Position numbers and translations under genes: made by a program. The notes beneath the pieces are model-generated. The model did no database searches. It was not told the DNA's origin and was given only the letters and a program-made list of their open reading frames with translations. From Porphyrobacter sp. (GTDB lineage: Bacteria > Pseudomonadota > Alphaproteobacteria > Sphingomonadales > Sphingomonadaceae): DNA of 64,000 nt. The stretch is taken from assembly GCA_017744315.1 (NCBI GenBank), contig JAGIBN010000003.1:526024-590023 (forward strand), given 5' to 3'. This document shows positions 7,731 through 14,848 of the stretch, in pieces; position 1 is the stretch's first letter; each line of letters starts with the position of its first letter.

Positions 7731-8990
7731 TTAGATAATTCCCACGGCCTTCCCGGCGCGTTCGAACATGCCGAGGAGGGTCTCGACTTCTTCGGCGGAG
7801 TGTTCCGCGCAGAGCGAGCAGCGCAGCAGCGTCATGTTCGCCGGGGTCGCCGGCGGGCGGGCGAGGTTGACGTAGAGGCCCTCCTTGAGGAGCGCCTCCC
7901 ACATCGCCGCGCCGTGTTCGAGGTCGGGCATGATCACCGCGACGATCGCGCTCTGCGGCTCTTCGGTGCCGAGCTTGAAGCCGAGCTGGGTCAGGCCCCC
8001 ATGCAGGCGCTTGGAGTTCTCCCACAGGTGCGCGCGCTTGTCGGAGCCGTGCATCAGCTTGCGGATCGAGGTGGCGGCGGTGGCGACCACGCTCGGCGGC
8101 AGGCTGGCGGTGAAGACGTAGGGGCGGCAGACCAGCCGCATGATCTCGAACTTCGGATGGTTGGAGACGCAGAAGCCGCCGACCGTGCCGACGCTCTTGG
8201 AGAAGGTGCCGATCACGAAGTCGACGTCGTCGAGCACGCCCTGCGCTTCGGCCACGCCGCGGCCGTGTTCGCCGATGAAGCCCATCGAGTGCGCTTCGTC
8301 GACCAGGACCATCGCGCCATGCTTCTTGGCGACCGCGATCATCTCCTTGAGCGGAGCGATGTCGCCGAGCATCGAATAGACGCCTTCGAGCACCACAAGC
8401 TTGCCGGCGCCTTCAGGGATGCGGCCGAGGCGCTTGTCCATCGCTTCGATGTCGTTGTGCTTGAACGGCACCACCTCGGCATTGCCGAGCGCGCAGCCGT
8501 CCCAGATGCTGGCATGCGAATCGATGTCGAGGACGATGTAGTCGCCCTTGCCGGCGATCGTGGAGATGATCCCAAGGTTGGCCTGGTAGCCGGTCGAGAA
8601 CACCATGGCATGATCCATGCCGTAGAATTCGCGCAGCGCGTCCTCGACTTCCCGGTGCCCCCGGTAGGTGCCGTTCAGAACGCGGCTGCCGGTGGTGCCG
8701 GCGCCGAAATTGTCGAGCGCGTTCTTGCCGGCCTCGATCACGTCGGGGTCGAACGTCATGCCCATGTAGTTGTAGGTGCCGAGCAGGATCGTGTCCCGCC
8801 CATTGCAGATCGCCCGGGTGGGCGAGAGGACCTGCTCCATCACCAGGCTGAACGGATCTTCGACCCCGCTCGCCAGCAGCGTTTCGCGGGTAAGGATGAT
8901 GTCGTCGAACTTGCTAAACAAGTCGCGCTCGTGGCCTTCCAGCACTTCGGGCTTGTCGGCCTGGCTGATTCCTTCGCTCATGCTTGCCAT
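7731..8990 (-). CDS. spt: Serine palmitoyltransferase
   Basis: The 419-residue PLP enzyme condenses L-serine with an acyl thioester to give 3-ketodihydrosphingosine, the first step of sphingolipid synthesis. It is collinear with the soluble Sphingomonas enzyme: DTILLGTYNYMGMTFDPDVI, STGYQANLGIIST, DSHASIWDGC with the PLP-stacking histidine, VDEAHSMGFIG, and FSKSVGTVGGF with the PLP lysine near residue 265, ending RPPATPANMTLLRCSLCAEH. The start ATG 8990 overlaps the TGA of the upstream acyl carrier gene (TGATG), so the two are translationally coupled. An ATG nine bases further in is an alternative. The related enzymes KBL and BioF lack this N-terminal extension, so the SPT call is firm. Confidence 0.95.
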   Translation of the reverse strand: MASMSEGISQADKPEVLEGHERDLFSKFDDIILTRETLLASGVEDPFSLVMEQVLSPTRAICNGRDTILLGTYNYMGMTFDPDVIEAGKNALDNFGAGTTGSRVLNGTYRGHREVEDALREFYGMDHAMVFSTGYQANLGIISTIAGKGDYIVLDIDSHASIWDGCALGNAEVVPFKHNDIEAMDKRLGRIPEGAGKLVVLEGVYSMLGDIAPLKEMIAVAKKHGAMVLVDEAHSMGFIGEHGRGVAEAQGVLDDVDFVIGTFSKSVGTVGGFCVSNHPKFEIMRLVCRPYVFTASLPPSVVATAATSIRKLMHGSDKRAHLWENSKRLHGGLTQLGFKLGTEEPQSAIVAVIMPDLEHGAAMWEALLKEGLYVNLARPPATPANMTLLRCSLCAEHSAEEVETLLGMFERAGKAVGII

Positions 8991-9232
8991 CAATCCTTCG
9001 CCAGCGCGCACACGGAATTGACGAGATCGCCGTAGCTTTCGATCTCGGCCTGCTGGTTCATGCTGATGATGATATCGAACTCGTCCTCGATCGCGGCCAC
9101 GAAGTCCATGACGGTCAGGCTGTCGAACTCCAGGTCACCGGCGAACGTGGTGGCGTCAGCCAGCTCCACATTCTTCTTGTTGAACGGTTCGATCAGCTTG
9201 CGGATGCGGCTGTCGACGTCTTCGCGAACCAT
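8990..9232 (-). CDS. acpP-like: Acyl carrier protein for sphingolipid synthesis
   Basis: The 80-residue acidic protein carries the phosphopantetheine attachment motif at Ser38 in EFDSLT, with the usual DSL replaced by nothing more than its flanks; helix 2 is FVAAIEDEFDIII. It differs from the housekeeping ACP (no ADSLD…EMALE core). A strong site AGGAAG precedes ATG 9232. Its stop overlaps the start of the serine palmitoyltransferase gene, and known sphingolipid loci in Sphingomonas and Caulobacter also pair a dedicated ACP with SPT. It therefore probably supplies the acyl thioester used by SPT. Confidence 0.9.
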   Translation of the reverse strand: MVREDVDSRIRKLIEPFNKKNVELADATTFAGDLEFDSLTVMDFVAAIEDEFDIIISMNQQAEIESYGDLVNSVCALAKD

Positions 9233-9395
9233 GAGAGCTTCCTAAGTTCCAGCGCCGCAGCGCGTCCAGTGGCGCCGAAGAGCGCCTTGCCGGCCCGCTT
9301 GTCAAGCGCGGGCCCCGCTGGCAAGTCCTTGCGTGGAATTGTCGGTAGTCCAGCCGCCTTCACCGAACCCGGTTTTGGCGCAGGCGGAGAAAGCC

Positions 9396-9953
9396 ATGGC
9401 CGAACTGGGGGCGGGCGCAGAGCCCAATATCGCCGAAGCGCGCTCCGGCGCGGCCTTTTCGCCGAACGCCATCCACGTGCTGCGCACGACGCAGCGCAAC
9501 ACACTGGTCCTGGCCCAGATGGCCGACCAGAAAGCCTCGATCCTGATGGGCGCCAGCTTCGTGGTGTTCTCGATCGCGGTCAGCCGAGCTGTCGCGGGGC
9601 ACTTGCCCTGGTCGCTCGCGGTCCTTGCTCTGTTCGCGTTTCTGAGCGCGCTATGCGGGGCGATTGCGGTCATGCCCTCGGTTGGGAAGCCCGTGGCGGT
9701 GGACCAGCGCAACAGGCTGTTCTTCGGCCACTACCACGATCGCGCCGAGCACGAGTGGGCCGATGAGCTGCTTGAAGACCTGCGGGACGACGAGGCGATA
9801 TTCCGCCTGATGCTGCGCGACATCTACCAGAACGGCCAGGTGCTCCACCGGCGCAAGTATCGCTTCCTGGGCTATGCCTATCGGCTGTTCGTCGCTGGGT
9901 TGGTGGCGACGCTGCTGGCCTTCGCGCTGGAGGTTGGGTTGGGGTATCCGTGA
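9396..9953 (+). CDS. Pycsar-effector-like two-TM protein (DUF5706/PycTM)
   Basis: The 185-residue protein begins the family core at HVLRTTQRNTLVLAQMADQK, then has two membrane helices (ASFVVFSIAVSRAVAG and WSLAVLALFAFLSALCGAIAVM), a soluble acidic middle part, and a C-terminal helix near YRLFVAGLVATLLAFALEV. This N-terminal helix plus paired membrane segments is the PycTM domain, which in Pycsar antiphage systems disrupts the membrane after binding a cyclic pyrimidine nucleotide. No cyclase gene lies nearby, so a housekeeping membrane role is equally possible. GGAG precedes ATG 9396; a GTG at 9333 would add 21 residues. It is divergent from the ACP gene. Confidence 0.7.
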   Translation: MAELGAGAEPNIAEARSGAAFSPNAIHVLRTTQRNTLVLAQMADQKASILMGASFVVFSIAVSRAVAGHLPWSLAVLALFAFLSALCGAIAVMPSVGKPVAVDQRNRLFFGHYHDRAEHEWADELLEDLRDDEAIFRLMLRDIYQNGQVLHRRKYRFLGYAYRLFVAGLVATLLAFALEVGLGYP

Positions 9954-9961
9954 GGGCTGGT

Positions 9962-10102
9962 AAATCCTCCCTGTCGCGAAGCGATGGGGAGGGGGACCGC
10001 CCGCGAAGCGGGTGGTGGAGGGGCTAGCGGAGCGCCATGGGCCCCTCCGTCAGCCCTGCGGGCTGCCACCTCCCCATCACGCTTCGCGCCACAAGGAGGA
10101 TT
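9962..10102. repeat. Composite inverted repeat, copy B (REPIN-like)
   Basis: The left half is a type 1 unit on the plus strand (aatcctccctgt … gatggggaggggg … ggtggtggaggggct). The right half is a type 2 unit on the minus strand (ggcccctccgtca … gccacctccccatca … aggaggatt). Both hairpins in each unit keep complementary arms around GAA or GCA loops even where the arm sequence differs from copy A. The element lies between convergent genes, so it could also act as a transcription stop. Confidence 0.8.
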
Positions 10103-10109
10103 GTATTTC

Positions 10110-10478
10110 TTACTGCCCCACCAGGCCCTTCACCGCGGCCATGAACGGCCCGATCGATACCGGCTTGGCGAGGTAGCCCTCGGCGCCGACTTCGCGGATC
10201 CGCTCTTCGTCGCCCTTGCCGGCATAGGCGGTCACTGCGAGCACCGGCACGTCGGCCAGGATCGCGTCCTTCTTGAGGCTGGCGATGAGGTCGAGGCCGG
10301 ACACTTCCTGTAGCTGGATGTCCATCACGACCAGATTGGGGATAAAGCTACGCGCTCGCTCGATGGCGACATTGCCGTCAGCTACGGGTTCGACGGCGAA
10401 ACCACTGGCAGTCAGAACGTCGCAAAAAAGCTTCCGGTTCAGATCGTTGTCCTCGACAACGAGAATACGTTTCGTCAT
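10110..10478 (-). CDS. divK: Single-domain response regulator DivK
   Basis: The 122-residue protein is a bare receiver domain. The acidic pocket is VEDND at residues 8-12, the phosphoacceptor is Asp53 in VVMDIQL, and the conserved switch residues are Thr83 and Lys105 in LAKPVS. There is no output domain. The sequence, including LNRKLFCDVL and GEEGYLAKP-like spacing, matches DivK, which in alphaproteobacteria works with PleC and DivJ kinases and DivL to control CtrA and asymmetric division. Its 3' end is next to repeat copy B. Other CheY-like regulators are possible, but DivK is the best match. Confidence 0.85.
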   Translation of the reverse strand: MTKRILVVEDNDLNRKLFCDVLTASGFAVEPVADGNVAIERARSFIPNLVVMDIQLQEVSGLDLIASLKKDAILADVPVLAVTAYAGKGDEERIREVGAEGYLAKPVSIGPFMAAVKGLVGQ

Positions 10479-10510
10479 GCGGCCCCCATATGATCTACCG
10501 GCCCCAATCG

Positions 10511-10527
10511 GAAGATCGGTTATCTTC
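10511..10527. promoter_or_regulatory. Palindrome GAAGAT-N5-ATCTTC between divergent genes
   Basis: Perfect 6-bp arms (10511-10516 and 10522-10527) around CGGTT lie 33 bp upstream of divK and about 20 bp before the DUF3572 reading frame. It could be an operator for either gene. No matching consensus was recognised. Confidence 0.35.
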
Positions 10528-10545
10528 TAACCCCTTAATGGAACT

Positions 10546-10827
10546 CTGACAATTATTAACGGTCGTGAAGATACGTTTAAGGAGCCGTCGGGGACGGCCC
10601 TTACCGCTCTCGCCTGGATCCTGAGCGACTCGGCACGGGCCCAGCGATTCCTGGATGTGACGGGACTGACGCCAGAAATTTTGCGCGCTACTGTCGGAGA
10701 GCCTGCAACCCAGCGCGCGGTGCTGGATTTCCTTTGTGCGCACGAGCCCGATTTGATTGCGGCCGCCGAGTCGCTCGGTATCGAGCCCGCGGCTCTCGCC
10801 GGGATGCGCGACAGGATCGGCCAATGA
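10546..10827 (+). CDS. DUF3572 family protein (start codon uncertain)
   Basis: The frame ending at TGA 10825-10827 encodes TALAWILSDSARAQRFLDVTGLTPE, then a VLDFLCAHEPDLIAAAESLGIEP helix-rich segment, which matches the small DUF3572 proteins of alphaproteobacteria (about 90 residues, function unknown). The open frame begins after a TAA at 10528-10530 and contains no ATG, GTG or TTG before the conserved region. The only near-cognate choices are CTG 10546 or ATT 10552/10555; I give CTG provisionally. Its stop overlaps the ATG of the HAD gene (ATGA), so the two are probably co-translated. Confidence 0.7.
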   Translation: MTIINGREDTFKEPSGTALTALAWILSDSARAQRFLDVTGLTPEILRATVGEPATQRAVLDFLCAHEPDLIAAAESLGIEPAALAGMRDRIGQ

Positions 10828-11453
10828 CCCGGCCTCTGGTAGTGACCGACTGCGACGAAGTGCTGCTGCACATGGTGCGGCACTTCCGCGACTGGCTGGG
10901 CCAGGACCACGGGATCGAGTTCCTGCTCGAAGGTGACCCGTTCGTCCAATCGATGAAGCGCCAAGGCAGCGGCGATCTCGTGGCCGAAGAAGACGTCTGG
11001 CGCTTGCTGCAGGAGTTCTTCGACACCGAATTCCCCCGCCAGACCGAGATCGAAGGCGCCGCAGCAGCGATCGCCGAGCTCAAGCGCGAGGCGGATGTCG
11101 TGGTGCTCACCAACCTGCTCGACAAATACCGCGACGGGCGCGCCCGGCAACTTCTGACCCACGGGATCGAGGTGCCGGTCTTCACCAACCAGGGGCCGAA
11201 GGGCGAAGCCCTGCGCCGCATCGCCGAACAGTATGGCGCCACGCGAGTGGTGTTCATCGACGACATCGCCAAGCACCATGAGTCGGCCGCCGAAATGCTG
11301 CCGACGGTCTCGCGGCTACACTTCTGCGGGGAGCCCGCGGTCGCTCCGCATATTCCCTGCGCCTTCAAGGCCGGGCACGCCCATGCGCGGCTCGACACCT
11401 GGGCGGAGGCCTTGCCGTGGCTGCTCGAAACGTTGCATGGAACGCGGTCATGA
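10824..11453 (+). CDS. HAD-superfamily hydrolase
   Basis: The 209-residue protein has the nucleophile/acid pair D9-x-D11 in VVTDCDEVLL, a cap region, the motif II threonine in VVVLTNLLD near residue 95, a motif III lysine in NQGPKGEALRRIAE, and motif IV in VVFIDDIAKH. This is a complete HAD phosphatase signature set. The substrate is unknown. ATG 10824 overlaps the DUF3572 stop and its own TGA overlaps the RidA start, giving a translationally coupled run of genes. Confidence 0.85.
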   Translation: MTRPLVVTDCDEVLLHMVRHFRDWLGQDHGIEFLLEGDPFVQSMKRQGSGDLVAEEDVWRLLQEFFDTEFPRQTEIEGAAAAIAELKREADVVVLTNLLDKYRDGRARQLLTHGIEVPVFTNQGPKGEALRRIAEQYGATRVVFIDDIAKHHESAAEMLPTVSRLHFCGEPAVAPHIPCAFKAGHAHARLDTWAEALPWLLETLHGTRS

Positions 11454-11908
11454 GCATCGAAGCCCGACTTGCCGAACTCGGCATCACCCTCCCGCCCGCC
11501 GCCGCGCCGGTGGCGTCCTATGTCCCGGTCGTTGTTTCCGGCGGCACCGCCTATGTTTCGGGACAGCTGCCGTTCGTTGACGGCCAACTCGCGACCGGGC
11601 GCCTCGGCGAGGATGTAACGCTGGAGCAGGGCATTGCCGCTGCCCGCGCCTGCGGGGTGATGATCCTGAGCCAGCTGCAGGCCGCGCTCGGCTCGCTCGA
11701 CCGGGTGGAGCGGGTCGTGAAGCTCGGGGCGTTTGTCAATTCGACCGGCGATTTCACCGACCAGGCCAAAGTCGCCAACGGCGCTTCGGACTTGATGGCC
11801 GAGGTGTTCGGAGAGGCCGGGCGCCATGCTCGCGCGGCGGTCGGCGTCCCCGTCCTCCCGCTCGGCGCCGCGGTTGAGGTGGACGCGATCGTTGCTCTCA
11901 AGTCTTGA
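11450..11908 (+). CDS. RidA/YjgF family protein (TdcF-like large subgroup)
   Basis: The 152-residue product resembles the longer RidA-like group (YjgF/YER057c/UK114) that deaminate reactive enamine/imine intermediates. It shows YVPVVVSGGTAYVSGQLPFVDGQL near the start, followed by GEDVTLEQGIAAARACGVMILSQL and a C-terminal GRHARAAVGVPVLPLGAAVEVDAIV, which carries the conserved R-A-A-V-G and E-V-x-A-I elements. The catalytic arginine expected near residue 105-110 is present as HARAAVG. ATG 11450 overlaps the HAD stop. Its end overlaps the next gene by 17 bp. Confidence 0.88.
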   Translation: MSIEARLAELGITLPPAAAPVASYVPVVVSGGTAYVSGQLPFVDGQLATGRLGEDVTLEQGIAAARACGVMILSQLQAALGSLDRVERVVKLGAFVNSTGDFTDQAKVANGASDLMAEVFGEAGRHARAAVGVPVLPLGAAVEVDAIVALKS

Positions 11909-12659
11909 CGGCTGGCTGGCTCCCGCGCCCGATCCGGCGCGGGTGGCCTGGCTGAATAGAGGCGCCTACGCGCATCGCGGGCTCCATGGAGCGGACGCGG
12001 TCGAAAATTCTCCCACGGCCTTTGCGCGCGCGATCGAAGCGGGCCTTGGCATCGAGTGCGATGTCCAGCTCTCTGCCGATGGCCGGGCGATGGTGTTCCA
12101 TGATTTCGAGCTTGAACGGCTGACGGAAGAGCGCGGCCCGGTGTCCGGTCGCTCTTCCGATGAGTTGAGCCGGATCGCGCTGACAGGCTCCCGCGACACG
12201 ATCCCGACGTTGCGCCAGTTGCTGGACCAGATCGGCGGTCGCGTGCCGTTGCTGATCGAGATCAAGACGCGCCGCAACGCCCCGATCCGCGAGTTGAGCG
12301 GGGCCGTCCTGCGCGATCTCGCTGGATACGCGGGGCCCCATGCGGTGATGAGCTTCGATCCCCGAGTGGGTCACTGGTTCGCGCGGCACGCGCCCGCCAC
12401 GGTGCGGGGGCTGGTGGTCAGCGAGGCCGATTCGGGTGCAGTGGCCTGCCACCTATCCCTCTGGCGCTCACAGCCGGACTTCCTCGCCTACGACATTCGC
12501 GATCTGCCCAGCCGATTCGCCGAACGGCAGCGGCTGCGTGGGTTGCCGCTGCTAACCTGGACCGTGCGCAGCGCCGCGTTCGGGGAAAGGGCGGTAGCCT
12601 GTTCTGCTACGCCGATCGCGGAAGGCGAAGGGGTCGCCGTGCCGGGTTTGGGCGGCTAG
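11892..12659 (+). CDS. Glycerophosphodiester phosphodiesterase
   Basis: The 255-residue protein hydrolyses glycerophosphodiesters to glycerol 3-phosphate and an alcohol. The GDPD signature is intact: AHRGLHG near residue 25 with the catalytic His-Arg, ENSPTAFARAIEAGLGIECDVQLSADG (metal-binding Glu and Asp), VFHDFELERLT with the second histidine, and LLIEIKT. No signal peptide is visible, so it is cytoplasmic. I use TTG 11892 because GAGGT precedes it by ten bases and no ATG lies between it and the conserved HRG. It belongs to the run that starts with DUF3572. Confidence 0.88.
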   Translation: MLSSLDGWLAPAPDPARVAWLNRGAYAHRGLHGADAVENSPTAFARAIEAGLGIECDVQLSADGRAMVFHDFELERLTEERGPVSGRSSDELSRIALTGSRDTIPTLRQLLDQIGGRVPLLIEIKTRRNAPIRELSGAVLRDLAGYAGPHAVMSFDPRVGHWFARHAPATVRGLVVSEADSGAVACHLSLWRSQPDFLAYDIRDLPSRFAERQRLRGLPLLTWTVRSAAFGERAVACSATPIAEGEGVAVPGLGG

Positions 12660-12668
12660 ACTCGGCCC

Positions 12669-13805
12669 ATGGCAGACGCCGATCTCACAGTCCGTCTCGC
12701 CCCATCGGTGGGCTCGCTTCCGTCAGCGGCTTGGGATGCCCTGGCAGGCAGCGGCAACCCGTTCATGTCGCACGCCTTCCTCACCGCGCTGGAGGATTCC
12801 GAGAGCGTCGGGCCGGGGACCGGCTGGACGCCTGCGCCGCTGGTGATCGAGGATGGGGCGGGGCACTTGCTCGCCGCGCTGCCGGCTTATGCCAAGGGTC
12901 ACAGCCAGGGCGAGTACGTGTTCGACCACGCCTGGGCCGATGCCTGGGAGCGGGCCGGTGGCGCCTACTACCCGAAGCTGCAGATCGCCGCGCCGTTCAC
13001 TCCGGCAACGGGGCCGCGGCTGCTGTTGTCGGACCCGGCCTACGCCACGCCCTTGCTGCGGGCGGCGCAGCGGGTGTGCGGGCAGCTCGAATTCTCCTCG
13101 GCCCACGCGACTTTCGTCGAGCCCGCGCAAGTCCCGCTGTTCGAGCAGGCCGGCTGGCTTCCCCGCAGCGACATCCAGTTCCACTGGCACAACCGCAGCT
13201 ATTCGACCTTCGAGGACTTCCTCGACGAGCTCGCCTCGCGCAAGCGCAAGGCCATCCGCAAGGAACGCCAGGCGGCGCAGGAGGGGGTCGAGATTCGGGC
13301 GCTGACCGGGTCAGATATCCTGCCTGAGCATTGGGACGCTTTCTGGCAGTTCTATCAGGACACCGGGTCGCGCAAGTGGGGCAGCCCCTACCTGACCCGC
13401 TCGGCCTTCGACCTGTTCAGCGAGCGGATGGGCGAGAAGGTGCTGCTGGTGCTGGCCTTCGAAGATGGCAGGCCGATCGCCGGGGCGCTCAACTTCATCG
13501 GCGAGGAGGCGATCTACGGCCGCTATTGGGGCTGTGTCGTCGACAAGCCGTTCCTGCATTTCGAGCTCTGCTACTACCAGGCGATCGACGCCGCGATCGA
13601 GCGCGGCCTCGCACGGGTCGAGGCCGGTGCGCAGGGCGGGCACAAGCTGGCGCGGGGCTATGAGCCGGTCCAGACCTGGTCGATGCATTACATCGCCGAT
13701 CCGGGCTTCCGCGCCGCCGTCGCCGATTTCCTCGAGCGGGAGCGGGCGGGTATCGCGCAGGACCAGCTTTACCTTGGAGAGCGGACGCCGTTCCGGAAAG
13801 GCTGA
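12669..13805 (+). CDS. DUF482/COG3146 GNAT-fold acyltransferase-like protein
   Basis: The 378-residue protein matches the COG3146 family, two tandem GNAT-like folds related to FemAB-type transferases. Family landmarks are NPFMSHAFLTALEDS near residue 28, YVFDHAWADAWERAGG near 85, YYPKLQIAAPFTPATGPRLL near 100, and in the second half SRKRKAIRKERQ and GRYWGC…FLHFELCYYQAIDAAI. The C-terminal EAGAQGGHKLARGYEP is very conserved. The biochemical role is unknown; peptidoglycan or lipid acylation has been suggested from the fold. It starts 9 bp after the GDPD gene and is the last gene of the operon. Confidence 0.85.
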   Translation: MADADLTVRLAPSVGSLPSAAWDALAGSGNPFMSHAFLTALEDSESVGPGTGWTPAPLVIEDGAGHLLAALPAYAKGHSQGEYVFDHAWADAWERAGGAYYPKLQIAAPFTPATGPRLLLSDPAYATPLLRAAQRVCGQLEFSSAHATFVEPAQVPLFEQAGWLPRSDIQFHWHNRSYSTFEDFLDELASRKRKAIRKERQAAQEGVEIRALTGSDILPEHWDAFWQFYQDTGSRKWGSPYLTRSAFDLFSERMGEKVLLVLAFEDGRPIAGALNFIGEEAIYGRYWGCVVDKPFLHFELCYYQAIDAAIERGLARVEAGAQGGHKLARGYEPVQTWSMHYIADPGFRAAVADFLERERAGIAQDQLYLGERTPFRKG

Positions 13806-13823
13806 GCAGCCCTCAGGCCCCTC

Positions 13824-14840
13824 TCAAGCCAGGTCTTTGCTCCACGAAATCGCGCTGATCGCGCGCTTGCCGTCGATGCGGTCGAGCTGGACGACCACGT
13901 CGATCACCGAGGCGGCGTAGGCGACCGTATCGCTGCGCGTGAGGCCGATACCGGTCTGCATGACCATGAGTGCGAGTTGTTCGAGCGCGCCGCGCGGGGA
14001 GTTGGCGTGGATGGTCGAGAAGCTGCCCGGGTGGCCGGTGTTGATCGCGCGCAGGAACGAGACGCTCTCCGCGCCGCGCAATTCGCCGAGCACGATGCGG
14101 TCGGGCCGTAGGCGCAGGGCGGACTGCAGCAATTCGTTGGCGGTGACGCGCGCTTCGCCGAGCTCGCCCTTCACCGCGATCAGGCCGACGCCGTTGGCGC
14201 CCGGAAGGCGAAGCTCGGCGGTGTCTTCAACTAAAACGACGCGCTCATGCCGCGGGATTTCGCCGAGCATGGCGTTGAGGAAGGTGGTCTTGCCGGTCGA
14301 GGTGCCGCCGGAAATGAGGATCGTCTTGCGCGCGGCGATGGCGGCGCGGAGGAAAGCGATCGGCTCGGCTGCGGGATCGGGCAGCACGGCTTCCTTCGCG
14401 GATTCGAGCGGCCCCCTGTCGTAGGCGTCGAGCGGCAGGTCGAGACGGCGGTGGCGGCGGATCGCCAGCGCCCAGTGCTTGCGCGTCGCGGGCGGACCGC
14501 AGACCTGGATACGCGCGCCGTCGGGCAGAGTGGCGCCGAGCAGCGGGTGTTCGCGGTTGATGCCCTGGTGGCTGACCCGCGCGACCTGTTCGGCCAGGCG
14601 CTGGACCAGCTTGTCGTCGATGGCGGAGGTTTCGATCCGCTGCATCCCGGGATGCGCGGCATCCTCGATCCACACTTCGCCGGGACGGTTGACCAGGATC
14701 TCAGTCACCGTGTCGCGCGCCAGCCACTCGCTGAACGGGGCGAGGTAGGCGTCGAGGTATACGCTGCCGCTGACCGGCACGCCCGGTTCCGGGGCTCCGG
14801 TCCACGGCGAGGTCGGCAGCGGATGGACGCGGGCGCTCAT
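13824..14840 (-). CDS. virB11: VirB11-family type IV secretion ATPase
   Basis: The 338-residue hexameric ATPase powers type IV secretion at the inner membrane. The N-terminal domain includes TVTEILVNRPGEVWIE and ends near INREHPLLGATLPDGARIQV. The motor domain has Walker A GGTSTGKTT, an Asp box VVLVEDTAEL, Walker B RIVLGELRGAE, and the His box GHPGSFSTIHANS. All catalytic elements are intact and the length is normal. It is the last gene of the leftward virB operon, 8 bp after virB10. Confidence 0.95.
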   Translation of the reverse strand: MSARVHPLPTSPWTGAPEPGVPVSGSVYLDAYLAPFSEWLARDTVTEILVNRPGEVWIEDAAHPGMQRIETSAIDDKLVQRLAEQVARVSHQGINREHPLLGATLPDGARIQVCGPPATRKHWALAIRRHRRLDLPLDAYDRGPLESAKEAVLPDPAAEPIAFLRAAIAARKTILISGGTSTGKTTFLNAMLGEIPRHERVVLVEDTAELRLPGANGVGLIAVKGELGEARVTANELLQSALRLRPDRIVLGELRGAESVSFLRAINTGHPGSFSTIHANSPRGALEQLALMVMQTGIGLTRSDTVAYAASVIDVVVQLDRIDGKRAISAISWSKDLA

Positions 14841-14848
14841 CGCTGGGT

